DNA from: Candidatus Syntrophosphaera thermopropionivorans
GTDB taxonomy: Bacteria; Cloacimonadota; Cloacimonadia; Cloacimonadales; Cloacimonadaceae
Reading direction: 5' to 3'
DNA length: 56,354 nt
Assembly (NCBI RefSeq): GCF_004353895.1
Contig: NZ_SMOG01000008.1
Span: 1-56,354 of the forward strand
The position numbers and the translations under genes are program-made. Under the pieces are notes generated by a model. It had not been told where the DNA came from. It did no database searches and worked only from the letters and a program-made list of their open reading frames with translations. This document shows positions 42,839 to 52,404 of the stretch, piece by piece (positions within the stretch are counted from its first letter, which is position 1; each line of letters opens with the position of its first letter).

Positions 42839-43643
42839 AATATTAGGTCACTTACCTGATAATTTCCATCAGATTGAGACACTGCTCTGCAGTGTCTCAC
42901 TTTTTGACACTATAAAATATACTTTGACAAAAAAGAAAGATTTGAAAAAATGGATTTACTTAAATGATAATATAAGCGAAAATAATCTTATATATAAAGT
43001 CGCTGATTACTTATATAATCAATATAAACCTGATTGGGGAATTGAGATTCAATTGATAAAAAGGATACCTATAGCAGCCGGATTAGGTGGAGGTAGCAGC
43101 AATGCAGCAACCACCTTATTAGCTCTTAACTATTTGTGGGAGCTCGGATTGAGCATTGATGACCTTACATCAATTGCAAGCATTTTTGGAAGCGATATTC
43201 CCTATTTTCTCTATGGAGGCACAGCTTTTGCTACTAATCGTGGCGAGGTTATTCAACCATTAGAGGATTTCAATCTGGATAACATTTTATTGGTTAACCC
43301 CAATATAATGATTTCCAGCTCTGAAGCTTATCAAATAGCTTCTATTCCAACGGAAAATGAAAGACGACATTGTAGAATCTCGCAGGATGTAAAATGGTTT
43401 TTTAACCGACTGGAAGCTCAGGTGCGAATTGATTATCCTTTAGTGAATGAAATATTGAATGATTTAATAAAATTGGGTGCGAGCACTGCCCTTATGAGTG
43501 GTAGTGGTCCCACCTGTTTTGGTGTTTTTGAAGATAAGTTTAAAATGCATAAATGCGAAGCATATTTTAAAGAAAAAGGATACTGGACAAAACTCGTAAG
43601 AACGATAACAAGGGAAGAATATCAAAATGTATTCCAAGCTTAA
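42765..43643 (+). CDS. ispE: 4-diphosphocytidyl-2-C-methyl-D-erythritol kinase
   Basis: GHMP kinase of 292 residues in this start, third phosphorylation step of the MEP isoprenoid pathway. Motifs: YAKINLFLEILG at the N terminus, the GHMP loop PIAAGLGGGSSNAA, and TALMSGSGPTCFGVF near the end. The ATG at 42765 falls within the poly-tyrosine tail of the preceding gene and overlaps it by 74 bp; no ribosome site precedes it. The longer TTG/ATG frame from 42702 is a shadow of the tyrosine codons. A non-ATG start near 42801 after AGAAGG is possible. Confidence 0.85.
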   Translation: MVNSNLKNKRRLIYPSYAKINLFLEILGHLPDNFHQIETLLCSVSLFDTIKYTLTKKKDLKKWIYLNDNISENNLIYKVADYLYNQYKPDWGIEIQLIKRIPIAAGLGGGSSNAATTLLALNYLWELGLSIDDLTSIASIFGSDIPYFLYGGTAFATNRGEVIQPLEDFNLDNILLVNPNIMISSSEAYQIASIPTENERRHCRISQDVKWFFNRLEAQVRIDYPLVNEILNDLIKLGASTALMSGSGPTCFGVFEDKFKMHKCEAYFKEKGYWTKLVRTITREEYQNVFQA

Positions 43644-44571
43644 ATTAATTAGTGGTCACGCAAATAAACCTCTGGCTGAAGAAGTTGCTAATTATGTAGG
43701 TGTACCGTTATCCGATATAGACCTTTTTAAGTTCTCTAATGACGAATCTTTCGTTAAAATTAATGAAAGTGTTCGTGGCACAGATGTATTCATTATACAG
43801 CCGACCTGCAGGCCGGTAAATGATAATTTAATTGACCTTTTAATAATGATAGATGCTCTCAAACGAGCTTCTGCTCAACGTATCAATTGCGTTATTCCTT
43901 ATTATGCTTATGCTCGTTCAGACAAAAAAGATCAACCCCGGGTGCCGATAACTGCCAAATTAGTGGCTGATTTATTGACTGTAACTGGTGCAAATAGGGT
44001 TGTTGCAGTTGATTTGCATGCGGAGCAAATTCAAGGGTTTTTTAGTATACCCGTTGACCATTTATATACTATCCCCATTTTTGCTAGATATTTTAATGAG
44101 ATGAATCTGGATAATCCGGTTGTAATATCTCCTGATTCTGGGGGTGCTAATAGAGCTCGTGCTCTGGCAAAAAGGTTAAATTGCGGTTTAGCCATAGGAG
44201 ATAAAAGACGACAGGCTAATGACGATAAGACGGAATTATTAAATATTATCGGTGATGTAGAAGATAAAACAGCGATTTTATATGATGATATAATAGATAC
44301 AGGAAGCAGTTTGATAAAGATCGCAAATGTGCTGAGTACGAAAAATGTTAAAAATATTTATGCAGCTTGCACACATGGAGTTCTTTCCTGTTCTGCAGTT
44401 CAGAATATAAACAATTCTAATATTGAGAAACTATTCATTACAAATACCATTCCTCTTTCTGAAGAAGCTGCTGCTTGTCCCAAAATTATTCAGTTATCCA
44501 TAGCTGAGATGCTGGCTATGGCAATAAAAAAAATACATACAGAAGAATCTCTTAGTGTTCTATTTACTTAG
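43627..44571 (+). CDS. prs: Ribose-phosphate pyrophosphokinase
   Basis: PRPP synthase of 314 residues, making phosphoribosyl pyrophosphate for nucleotide, histidine and tryptophan synthesis. Family motifs: SGHANKPLAEEVA, RGTDVFIIQPT, YYAYARSDKKDQPRVPITAK, VDLHAEQIQGFF, and the PRPP loop LYDDIIDTGSSL. It overlaps ispE by 17 bp and leads the prs-rplY-pth run that is widely conserved. Confidence 0.95.
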   Translation: MYSKLKLISGHANKPLAEEVANYVGVPLSDIDLFKFSNDESFVKINESVRGTDVFIIQPTCRPVNDNLIDLLIMIDALKRASAQRINCVIPYYAYARSDKKDQPRVPITAKLVADLLTVTGANRVVAVDLHAEQIQGFFSIPVDHLYTIPIFARYFNEMNLDNPVVISPDSGGANRARALAKRLNCGLAIGDKRRQANDDKTELLNIIGDVEDKTAILYDDIIDTGSSLIKIANVLSTKNVKNIYAACTHGVLSCSAVQNINNSNIEKLFITNTIPLSEEAAACPKIIQLSIAEMLAMAIKKIHTEESLSVLFT

Positions 44572-44594
44572 GATTTGAGATTGGAGGTAGAAAA

Positions 44595-45203
44595 GTGATA
44601 TTTACCATTGAAGCCCAAAAAAGAACTAACACTAAACATAGTGAATTGACTGCTCTACGAGAGCAAGGTCTTATTCCAGCAGTTATTTACGGTAAAGCTT
44701 TAGAAAGCACACCAATTGCAGTAAAAAGAAATGAGTTTCTAAAATGCTATAAGAAAAGTTTTCAGGAACTATCCTTCTATGAAATTATCTTAGATGGACA
44801 AAAATACCATACTATCTTGAAGGATAAGCAGATTCATCCTGTTTCCAGAGATTTTCTACATCTGGATTTTATGCTGGTAGAAGCTACTGCTATGATGGAA
44901 TTTGAAATACCTTTGCAATTTGTGGGTGAGCCCATAGGTGTTAAAACTGGAGGTTTCCTGGAAACCTTGCAAAGAACCGTTAAGATTTCCTGCAAAGCTG
45001 AGGATGCTCCTGAAGAAATAACCATTGATATCTCTGGAATGCAAATTGGTGATTCTCTTCATATTAAAGACCTTCCTCAAGGTAATTGGCAATATAAGGA
45101 TAATCCAGATACAGCATTATTAGTAGTTCTTGCTCAGAGAGTTGAGGAAGCTGAAGCTCCAAAAGAAGCTGAGGAAGTTAGTACTGAAGAAAAAACCGAG
45201 TAA
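44595..45203 (+). CDS. rplY: 50S ribosomal protein bL25 (general stress Ctc form)
   Basis: 5S rRNA-binding ribosomal protein of 202 residues. The N-terminal L25 domain (1-95) has GLIPAVIYGK; the C-terminal TL5/Ctc domain (about 97-185) has HLDFMLV and GGFLETLQRTVKI. The last residues are Glu/Ala rich. GTG start with GGAGG upstream. Its stop shares a base with the pth start. Confidence 0.95.
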   Translation: MIFTIEAQKRTNTKHSELTALREQGLIPAVIYGKALESTPIAVKRNEFLKCYKKSFQELSFYEIILDGQKYHTILKDKQIHPVSRDFLHLDFMLVEATAMMEFEIPLQFVGEPIGVKTGGFLETLQRTVKISCKAEDAPEEITIDISGMQIGDSLHIKDLPQGNWQYKDNPDTALLVVLAQRVEEAEAPKEAEEVSTEEKTE

Positions 45204-45793
45204 TGAAACTCGTTCTTGGTTTGGGAAATATAGGTAAAGATTATGAAGGAACCAGACATAATATCGGTTTTATGTGCCTGGATACCTGGGCTAAAAAACA
45301 TAATCTAACTTTTAGATCAAACCAGTTATACTACTTCATTCAATATAAAAATGCTTCTCTCATCAAACCTAAAACCTTTATGAATCGCTCGGGTCTTGCT
45401 TTGAAAGAAGCATCTTTAAAGTGGAATTGCTCTGAAGCTCTAATTATTTATGATGATATAGAACTCCCTTTAGCCTCTCTTAGAGTAAGAACTGGAGGGG
45501 GTGATGGTGGTCATAATGGAATAAAATCTCTGCTGGAAATATTCCCGCCTGAAAATCTTAAGCGTATCCGTATAGGTATTGGGAGGAGTGAAGAAAATCC
45601 ACGAGATTATGTCCTGGATAAATTTACCCAGGAAGAATTAAGTGCTTTAATGCCTGTTATTGAATTAGCCTGTGATTTCATTGACATTTATATTGATAAA
45701 GATTTTTATGCAGTCTTAGATGCATATAGCATCTGGAAAAAAACCTTTTCCGTTAATAATGTTCACGGAAACGATAGTCCAAAGGAGAAATGA
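45203..45793 (+). CDS. pth: Peptidyl-tRNA hydrolase
   Basis: Protein of 196 residues that recycles peptidyl-tRNA. GLGNIGKDYEGTRHNIGF carries the catalytic histidine (RHN, H20); KPKTFMNRSG and DDIELPLASLRVRTGGGDGGHNGIKS are further family motifs. TAATG overlaps rplY. The last residues hold the ribosome site of rpsF (AGGAG). Confidence 0.95.
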   Translation: MKLVLGLGNIGKDYEGTRHNIGFMCLDTWAKKHNLTFRSNQLYYFIQYKNASLIKPKTFMNRSGLALKEASLKWNCSEALIIYDDIELPLASLRVRTGGGDGGHNGIKSLLEIFPPENLKRIRIGIGRSEENPRDYVLDKFTQEELSALMPVIELACDFIDIYIDKDFYAVLDAYSIWKKTFSVNNVHGNDSPKEK

Positions 45794-46084
45794 ATGAAAA
45801 ACTATGAACTAATGGTGATAATTTCACCAAAACTAACCGAAGAAGAAGCAAATAAGTTGAATGAAAGTATCCTTAATATGGTCAAAGAACAGGGAAATGG
45901 AGAAATCATTAAAACTGACCCCTGGGGTTTACGAAAACTTGCCTATCCCATTAACAAGATGCAAGAAGCTTATTATTTCGTTAATTACTTCTCTATGGAA
46001 CCTAGTGCGGTAAAACCCATTAAAAATCAACTCAACATTAATGAGCATGTGCTCCGTCATATGTTTATTGTTAGAGATAAATAG
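45794..46084 (+). CDS. rpsF: 30S ribosomal protein bS6
   Basis: Protein of 96 residues with MKNYELMVIISP and GLRKLAYPINKMQEAYYFVNYF, binding the central 16S domain with bS18. Directly follows the pth stop. First gene of the conserved rpsF-ssb-rpsR-rplI block. Confidence 0.97.
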   Translation: MKNYELMVIISPKLTEEEANKLNESILNMVKEQGNGEIIKTDPWGLRKLAYPINKMQEAYYFVNYFSMEPSAVKPIKNQLNINEHVLRHMFIVRDK

Positions 46085-46092
46085 GAGGAACA

Positions 46093-46539
46093 ATGGCAGA
46101 CTTAAGGTTACCGCGCCTGAATAAGGTATTTATTGCTGGAAGAATTACCCAGGAACCGGAGTTAAGATATACTCCTAAGGGAACTCCTGTTGTAAGATTT
46201 ACTGTTGCAACGGATCGTAGGTACAAAGATGAAATGGACCAGTGGCAATCCATGCCTATGTACATTGATGTCATAGCCTGGAGCAATCAAGCTGAAAATA
46301 TTTGTAAAATTGCGCATAAGGGAACTGCTGTTTTGGTAGAAGGAAAGATTGATACAAGAAGCTATGTGGATTCAAATAACAATAATCGTAAAGTATTTGA
46401 AATCATTGCAGATCATATCCAATCTTTAGAATGGACTCCCAAAGCAGAGGGTGAAGGTGTAGAAGAAGAAGTACCCCTTCCCCAAGAAGAACCTAACTAT
46501 GTCGCAGAACCCGTTACGGACGACGATGTCCCATTTTAA
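46093..46539 (+). CDS. ssb: Single-stranded DNA-binding protein
   Basis: Protein of 148 residues. OB fold (1-110; NKVFIAGRITQEPELRYTPKG, VVRFTVATDRRY, KGTAVLVEGKIDTRSYVD) and an acidic flexible tail ending in DDDVPF, the peptide that recruits repair proteins. GGAGG ribosome site. Confidence 0.97.
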   Translation: MADLRLPRLNKVFIAGRITQEPELRYTPKGTPVVRFTVATDRRYKDEMDQWQSMPMYIDVIAWSNQAENICKIAHKGTAVLVEGKIDTRSYVDSNNNNRKVFEIIADHIQSLEWTPKAEGEGVEEEVPLPQEEPNYVAEPVTDDDVPF

Positions 46540-46554
46540 TACTGGAGTTTTAAT

Positions 46555-46791
46555 ATGAATACTATGGATAGAAAAAAGAAACCTGCTCACAAAAAATACT
46601 GCCGCTTCTGTGCGAATAAAGACCTCGTTATTGATTATAAAAATGTGGAACTGCTAAGTCAGTTTATCTCTGATGTAGGCAAGATTGAATCATCTCGTTT
46701 AACTGGAACCTGTGCCAAACACCAGAGAAAACTGAGTCAAGAGATTAAACGAGCTCGTCAAATGGCATTATTGCCATATGTTATTGAATAG
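46555..46791 (+). CDS. rpsR: 30S ribosomal protein bS18
   Basis: Protein of 78 residues. [26 protein letters not shown] and [25 protein letters not shown] cover the family. The CxxC pair and the CxxH further on form a possible zinc site (C+ form). The DUF2232 gene starts within its stop codon. Confidence 0.97.
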   Translation: MNTMDRKKKPAHKKYCRFCANKDLVIDYKNVELLSQFISDVGKIESSRLTGTCAKHQRKLSQEIKRARQMALLPYVIE

Positions 46792-47627
46792 TGCCGTTTA
46801 TCGCTTTACTGTTAGGTGCTTTAGCCACATTAAATCCTTTTATCGGATTATTAGTGATGATGATTTATAGCCATAGCTTCTTTCGTTTGTTGACCGGAAA
46901 ACCAGTTAATCGTGCCCTAATGTTTCTCGTTTTCCCAGTAATTGTGGCTATTTTCACCTTTAATAATCCCTCAACTCTTATTTATCCCGTTGATGCCATA
47001 TTTGGTGCAGGGTTAGTTGTAATTCTATATCTGTATGCTCTTATCAAACGAGGTAATCCTGTTACTGCATTAATCAATGCTGCTTTATTGATTACCGTTT
47101 ATGGAGTGATTAGATATTATCTCTTTGGAAGTTTTTTACTCAACACACTGGAACAGTCTTTTGCGGAAATGGAAAAAATTATGCCTCAAGCTATGCAAAA
47201 TGGGAATATAACTCAGATGAAACCTATGCTGCAAATCCTGTTACCTGCAAGCTGGACTGTATCTCAAGTTTTAGCCTTAAGTGCGGGACATCTAATATTT
47301 CTCCATTTAGGCGGAACTCATTCCGAGCTAAGAGATTTTAAACTTCCAGCGTATTACAATCTATTTATAATAGCTGTCCTGCCCCTATATTTTTTCCCTC
47401 AGTTGCATAATGTTTTTATTAATGTATTATTAGCCTTATGTGTGTTACCTATGGTAGAAGGAATTGGCGTGATTATTAATTTAATCTCAAAGCGAAAACC
47501 GAATATTCTGATTAATATCCTGGTTACTATCTTAGTACTTTTAAATTTACCCATAATGGCTCTAATAGGTTTTGCCGATATCTGGCTTGATTTTAGAAAA
47601 TTAAATATTAAAGGAAATTTATCATGA
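46791..47627 (+). CDS. DUF2232 (YybS-like) membrane protein
   Basis: Polytopic protein of 278 residues with about seven membrane helices. Its place between rpsR and rplI matches YybS-type DUF2232 proteins of Firmicutes and other phyla, whose function is unknown. GTG start within the rpsR stop; the end overlaps rplI (ATGA). The region near 112-160 (LNTLEQSFAEMEKIMPQAMQNG) is a soluble loop, as in other members. Confidence 0.82.
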   Translation: MPFIALLLGALATLNPFIGLLVMMIYSHSFFRLLTGKPVNRALMFLVFPVIVAIFTFNNPSTLIYPVDAIFGAGLVVILYLYALIKRGNPVTALINAALLITVYGVIRYYLFGSFLLNTLEQSFAEMEKIMPQAMQNGNITQMKPMLQILLPASWTVSQVLALSAGHLIFLHLGGTHSELRDFKLPAYYNLFIIAVLPLYFFPQLHNVFINVLLALCVLPMVEGIGVIINLISKRKPNILINILVTILVLLNLPIMALIGFADIWLDFRKLNIKGNLS

Positions 47628-48154
47628 AAGTTATTCTTTTAAACCCCATAGAAAAGTTAGGAAACAAGGGGGATGTGGTTAATGTTAAACGAGGCTATGC
47701 TCGTAATTACCTTATCCCAAGAAAACTGGCTATTTATGCTACCCCAAAAAATCTAAAAAACTGGAATTCTATCCAAACTAAAGCTGCTGAAGAAGAAGAA
47801 AAAATGATTGATGCAATGAAAAAACTTGACGAGCAGCTAAGAAATATGACTCTGCATTTTGAACGTAAAACGGACGAACAAAATAATCTTTATGGTTCGG
47901 TTTCGGAAATGGATATCTGTAATGAACTCGCTAAACATGGAATTAATATTAAATGTGCAATGGTCAAAATGGACAGACATATTAAGTCCCTGGGAGAAAG
48001 TTTGGTTAAAATTCATCTATACAAAGATATATTTTCAGAATTGAAGGTCGTGGTCGATAAAGAAGGTAGTGGTCAGAAGAATATAGAACCCAAGATTGAT
48101 AATTCCGCTCCGGAAACTTCTGATGAAGCAGAAAGTGAAATAACCACAGATTAA
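47624..48154 (+). CDS. rplI: 50S ribosomal protein bL9
   Basis: Protein of 176 residues. The N-terminal rRNA-binding domain has NPIEKLGNKGDVVNVKRGYA and NYLIPRKLA; a long helix (about 42-75) leads to the C-terminal domain (NNLYGSVSEMDI). The C terminus is extended by an acidic low-complexity tail of about 25 residues beyond the usual length. Confidence 0.95.
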   Translation: MKVILLNPIEKLGNKGDVVNVKRGYARNYLIPRKLAIYATPKNLKNWNSIQTKAAEEEEKMIDAMKKLDEQLRNMTLHFERKTDEQNNLYGSVSEMDICNELAKHGINIKCAMVKMDRHIKSLGESLVKIHLYKDIFSELKVVVDKEGSGQKNIEPKIDNSAPETSDEAESEITTD

Positions 48155-48173
48155 TATATACGGGGTGTTACCT

Positions 48174-48926
48174 ATGAAAAAATATATGTATCAAATCTCA
48201 CGCATCTTAGCCTTTGTTGCTATGCTCGTGGCTGTTTCTATGTTAAGTATTGGTAATCCGAAAAATATACCCTTTTTCATCCTGCTCTTTGCTGCTATTT
48301 TTGCCTTAGTTTATTATTTAACCAAGCGTTCAGAGGAAAACCAACGCTTAGGAAAAGCTGGAACAGGAACCAAACCTATCACTCAATTATTAACCGTAGT
48401 CCTTTTCGTTGCTCTCATCTCCATTTTAGGTTTATTAAGGCACGGAATACTTGGTTTTATCGGATGGTTCTTAGTTATTGGTGGCATCTTTTCCCTTATC
48501 TATCTTAGTGTTCGTCAGCATCAACGCCATTTTGAAATTATCACTTCCACTCCTAAGAACACAAAAGTTACAGGCATAATTCTTGCTATTATATCTATTC
48601 TCTTGCCTGTTATAGTCATTTCTTTTACTAACATTGTCCCTATAGCTAAAGCAGCTCTCGCCTTATCTATCGTTCTTTCTCTCATCGGCACTCTGGCATT
48701 TGTGGTTCTGATTTGTCTGGGATTATATTTAATAAATATTATTGGAAATAAGACCTCCAATCTTATTCTCGGTTATCTGTCTATAATTCTGGCAGCATTA
48801 TTACCTGGTATAATTTTACTATTTACTTCTGCCACTACTACGGCTTGTGCCGTAATTTATATTATTGCCATTATTACAGCGCTGCTGGCTTATTTTGCCT
48901 TTAATCAGCTGGTCACAAATAAATAG
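48174..48926 (+). CDS. Polytopic membrane protein, unknown function
   Basis: Protein of 250 residues with about seven to eight membrane helices and short loops, rich in Ile, Leu and Ala. I chose the ATG with a CGGGG site 8 bases before it over the GTG at 48165. It follows rplI by 19 bp and precedes the DciA-like gene. I recognise no family. Confidence 0.7.
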   Translation: MKKYMYQISRILAFVAMLVAVSMLSIGNPKNIPFFILLFAAIFALVYYLTKRSEENQRLGKAGTGTKPITQLLTVVLFVALISILGLLRHGILGFIGWFLVIGGIFSLIYLSVRQHQRHFEIITSTPKNTKVTGIILAIISILLPVIVISFTNIVPIAKAALALSIVLSLIGTLAFVVLICLGLYLINIIGNKTSNLILGYLSIILAALLPGIILLFTSATTTACAVIYIIAIITALLAYFAFNQLVTNK

Positions 48927-48964
48927 CTCTAAGGGAACTTTGTTTAGACCCGAGAAGGAATATT

Positions 48965-49252
48965 ATGGCTTTTACCTCTCTTTCTAATATCAAGAAAGAG
49001 GTAATTGATAGAATAGCAGGAGAAAAATATAAATCCTTTGTTAACCTGTATCAGCACTGGAAAGATATTGTGGGACCTCTCTTAGCTGCCAGGTCTCATC
49101 CTTTTCATTTAAAGGATTCTATCTTATATGTAGCTGTAGAAAATAACTCCTGGCTACAGGAACTTGTCCTACGTAAAATGGATATTTTAAAACAACTTAA
49201 TGATAAAACCGGAGAAGAGATTAAAGATATTATATTTTTAATCAAGACTTAA
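48965..49252 (+). CDS. DUF721 / DciA-like protein
   Basis: Protein of 95 residues with the DUF721 pattern: an N-terminal helix, LYQHWKDIVGPLLAARSHPF, LKDSILYVAVENNSWLQELVLRK. DciA proteins load the DnaB helicase in bacteria that lack DnaC. This is short and lacks the extra domains of some DciAs, so the role is inferred. It is 4 bp before rpe. Confidence 0.78.
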   Translation: MAFTSLSNIKKEVIDRIAGEKYKSFVNLYQHWKDIVGPLLAARSHPFHLKDSILYVAVENNSWLQELVLRKMDILKQLNDKTGEEIKDIIFLIKT

Positions 49253-49256
49253 GACT

Positions 49257-49904
49257 ATGAAACCTATTCAAATTGCTGCTTCTGTGCTATCCTGTGATTT
49301 TGCTCATTTGGATAAGGAACTGTCTCGTGCCAGTGATGCTAATATGTTTCATCTGGATATAATGGATGGACATTATGTTCCTAATCTAACTTTTGGACAA
49401 CCTATTGTATTAAAAATCCGTCAATTAACCAAAATTCCATTGGACGCTCATCTGATGGTTACTAATCCCGAAAATTATGTTGCACCTTTTGCCAGTATAG
49501 GAGTTAACTGGTTCAGTTTCCATCAAGAATGTGTATATCACTCTCATAGGGTAGTGCAACAAATTAAAAGTCTGGGAATGAAAGCTGGAATAGCACTCAA
49601 TCCTGCCACACCTCTTTCTACTTTGGATTGTATTTTGCCCGATTTAGATTTTGTTCTTTTGATGAGTGTAAATCCAGGTTTTTCCGGACAGGAATTTATT
49701 CCTTCTGTTCTGGAAAAAATCATTCAACTAAAAGATATTATAACCAAGAATTCTTTGAACACCTTAATAGAGGTGGATGGCGGAATCAATGAAACTAATG
49801 CCTCCTTAGTGATTGCCGCAGGAGCAGATATCCTGGTTTCTGCTTCCTATATATTTGGCAGCACTGATTATTCTGCCGCTATTCGTTCCTTGAGAGGTAG
49901 TTAA
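49257..49904 (+). CDS. rpe: Ribulose-phosphate 3-epimerase
   Basis: TIM barrel of 215 residues interconverting ribulose-5-P and xylulose-5-P. Family motifs: AASVLSCDFAHL, FHLDIMDGHYVPNLTFGQ, LDAHLMV, ALNPATPL, LMSVNPGFSGQ and EVDGGIN, including the metal-binding His and Asp residues. An 87-bp gap separates it from ffh. Confidence 0.96.
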   Translation: MKPIQIAASVLSCDFAHLDKELSRASDANMFHLDIMDGHYVPNLTFGQPIVLKIRQLTKIPLDAHLMVTNPENYVAPFASIGVNWFSFHQECVYHSHRVVQQIKSLGMKAGIALNPATPLSTLDCILPDLDFVLLMSVNPGFSGQEFIPSVLEKIIQLKDIITKNSLNTLIEVDGGINETNASLVIAAGADILVSASYIFGSTDYSAAIRSLRGS

Positions 49905-49991
49905 TTAATCTAATTTTTTAAATTTTTTCCCCATCCATAATAGCTGGTTCAGATATTAACCCGGAGGGAAAGATTATTATAAAGGTAAATT

Positions 49992-51323
49992 ATGTTTGAT
50001 TCATTAACTGATAGATTAGATAAAGTTTTCCGTAACCTAAGAGGCAAAGGATATCTCACCGAACAAAACATAAAAGATGCTTTGCGGGAAATTCGTATTG
50101 CCCTTCTGGAAGCTGATGTAAACTATCGCATTGTCAAAAACTTCATCTCTGAAGTGGAAAAAAGAGCTATCGGAGAAGAAGTGATGAAATCTCTTACTCC
50201 CGGACAGCAAGTTGTAAAGATAGTTTATGACCAGCTGGTAGCTTTAATGGACACGGAGGGATTTGAACTTAAAGTCTACAACAATAAACTTACTAAAGTG
50301 ATGCTGGTAGGTTTGCAGGGATCAGGTAAAACTACTGCTTGTGCTAAATTAGCCCTTTATTATCGGAAAAAGGGAATTAAACCTATGATGGTGGCTTGTG
50401 ATGTTTATCGTCCTGCCGCTATTGAACAACTCAAAATTCTCGGTAAACAGATTGATATTCCTGTCGTTTCGGAAGATACCAAAGATGTATATAAAATCGC
50501 CGAAAAAGCTTTAAATCTCGCTTCACAACAATTGATTAATCTTCTTATTTTTGATACTGCAGGTCGTTTACAGATTGATGAACCTATGATGGATGAACTG
50601 GTTCGCCTGAAAGCCCAGATTAAACCTGATTATATCCTTTTTGTCGCAGATGCAACTACAGGACAGGAAGCAGTGAATGTCGCTAAAGAATTTTACGATA
50701 AGCTCACTTTTGATGCCGTTATCCTTACCAAACTGGATGGAGATGCACGCGGTGGCGCAGCTTTATCTATTAAAGCAGTGACGGATAGACCTATTGCCTT
50801 TGTGGGAATAGGTGAAAAAATTAGTGACCTGGAAGTATTCTATCCAGATAGAATGGCATCACGAATTCTCGGTATGGGTGATGTTCTCACTCTAATTGAG
50901 AAAGCGGAACAGGCTATTGACGAAAAGGAAAGTGAAAAACTTGCCAAAAAGATGTTGAAAAACCAGTTCACTTTAAATGATTTCCTGAAACAGTTGCAAA
51001 ACATCAAAAAGATGGGGTCTCTGGAATCTATTATCCGTATGATTCCGGGAATGGGACACAAACTCCCTGCCGATTTAAAGATTGATGATAAAGCATTTAA
51101 ACATATTGAAGCTATCATCCAATCTATGACCGAAAAAGAAAGAGAACATCCCGAAATCATTAATGGCAGTCGCCGGCTCCGTATTGCTAAAGGAAGTGGT
51201 CAATCAGTTACAGAGGTTAATCGCTTACTTCGCCAATTTGATGAAATGAAGAAAATGATGAAACGCTTTTCATCCCCACAGGGAAAAAGAGACTTAGAAA
51301 ATATGATGAAAAGGTCAGGATAA
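49992..51323 (+). CDS. ffh: Signal recognition particle protein Ffh
   Basis: SRP54 GTPase of 443 residues. N domain (1-85), G domain with GLQGSGKTT, DVYRPAAIEQL, DTAGR and TKLDGDARGG, and a methionine-rich M domain (about 300-440) binding signal peptides and SRP RNA (MGMGDVLTLIEKAEQ, RRLRIAKGSGQSVTEVNRLL). It targets membrane proteins with the receptor FtsY, not in this window. Last gene of the plus-strand run. Confidence 0.97.
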   Translation: MFDSLTDRLDKVFRNLRGKGYLTEQNIKDALREIRIALLEADVNYRIVKNFISEVEKRAIGEEVMKSLTPGQQVVKIVYDQLVALMDTEGFELKVYNNKLTKVMLVGLQGSGKTTACAKLALYYRKKGIKPMMVACDVYRPAAIEQLKILGKQIDIPVVSEDTKDVYKIAEKALNLASQQLINLLIFDTAGRLQIDEPMMDELVRLKAQIKPDYILFVADATTGQEAVNVAKEFYDKLTFDAVILTKLDGDARGGAALSIKAVTDRPIAFVGIGEKISDLEVFYPDRMASRILGMGDVLTLIEKAEQAIDEKESEKLAKKMLKNQFTLNDFLKQLQNIKKMGSLESIIRMIPGMGHKLPADLKIDDKAFKHIEAIIQSMTEKEREHPEIINGSRRLRIAKGSGQSVTEVNRLLRQFDEMKKMMKRFSSPQGKRDLENMMKRSG

Positions 51324-51672
51324 GGATTAGTCTTACCACTCTATTTTCTTTATTAAATAAATATCGCTCAAGCTTAGACAATATATTATCCACCAATAAG
51401 TTAACCCTTAGATACTCAATACTTATTATCTTTATTATAGAATACCACTGAACTCATATCAAATATTATTTATTTTAATTATTATTTGTTAAAGTTTTCT
51501 ATATTCTCCCTTAGCTCTTCCTTGGCTACCTCTTTTCTCCAAACTAAGGCGGGAAACAAGAAAGAGGTAAGAATGTGATAAGAAAGAGCAGTGAAAATGT
51601 TAATATATTAGGATATTTATAATAATTATATGTGGGTTTTCATATAGCTGATGATATAATTGATGATTATTC
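51324..51672. other. Intergenic region with short repeat element
   Basis: 349-bp gap between convergent genes. Mostly AT-rich. It includes the two-unit 11-bp array and 9-bp stem at 51511-51569. No clear intrinsic terminator with a GC-rich stem was seen for ffh or the tcdA-like gene. Confidence 0.55.
51511..51569. repeat. 11-bp tandem pair with inverted segment
   Basis: TTAGCTCTTCC (51511) and TTGGCTACCTC (51522) are two units in 11-bp register, similar to the array at 28411. TACCTCTTT (51527-51535) pairs perfectly with AAAGAGGTA (51561-51569), 25 bases apart. Confidence 0.7.
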
Positions 51673-52404
51673 CTACTCTACTATCTGTCTAATAATCCAG
51701 CTTGCTGCCATCATCCCCATTATAGCTGGCATATAGCTTATCGTTCCCACTTTACCACGCTCTCTGCCTCTATGAATAAGGTCTTCATCTGGACTTGAAA
51801 TATCCTTAAAAATCTTTTTGGGAATTTCAGAAGAATAGACACAAGGAAAATTACAATCCACTCCCCACCTTTTTAAATACTTTCTCACTCTTCTTGCCAG
51901 AGGACAATTAACGGTCTCATTTAAAGGTGCAAGGTGAATCTGTTCCGGATTAAGTCTGTTTCCTGAGCCCATTACAGAGATAATTTTAAAATTATTTTTG
52001 ACAGCATATTCCAGCAGACCACATTTAGGACCTAAACTATCAATGGCATCAAGATAAAAATCCTGCTCCTTAAGAATCTCTTCCCTATTGGTAGAATCCA
52101 GAAAAACAGGATAGGTGATGACTTCTGCTGCGGGATTGATGTCCTCTATATGCTTTTTCATTACCTCAGTCTTGGGTTCTCCTAAAGTATGATTCAAAGC
52201 ATGCAATTGCCTATTAAAATTGCTCTCTCCTACTACATCAAAATCTACCAAAGTGAAATGACCGATTCCTGCACGAGCTAATGCTTCCACAGCATAGGAA
52301 CCCACCCCACCTAAACCTATTACTGCCACTCGGGAATTATTTAACCTTGCCATTGCTTCTGACCCGACTAAAAGTGCAGTTCTACTGAATCTTACTTCAC
52401 TCAT
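51673..52404 (-). CDS. tcdA: TcdA/ThiF-family adenylating protein
   Basis: E1-like protein of 243 residues. The nucleotide-binding loop is VIGLGGVGSYAVEALARAG, with DFDVVGESNFNRQ and DAIDSLGPKCGLLEY downstream. TcdA (YgdL/CsdL) dehydrates the tRNA base t6A to its cyclic form; other ThiF-like enzymes activate sulfur carriers. The length fits TcdA. It overlaps tatD by 4 bp at the end of a surface-glycan operon. Confidence 0.85.
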   Translation of the reverse strand: MSEVRFSRTALLVGSEAMARLNNSRVAVIGLGGVGSYAVEALARAGIGHFTLVDFDVVGESNFNRQLHALNHTLGEPKTEVMKKHIEDINPAAEVITYPVFLDSTNREEILKEQDFYLDAIDSLGPKCGLLEYAVKNNFKIISVMGSGNRLNPEQIHLAPLNETVNCPLARRVRKYLKRWGVDCNFPCVYSSEIPKKIFKDISSPDEDLIHRGRERGKVGTISYMPAIMGMMAASWIIRQIVE

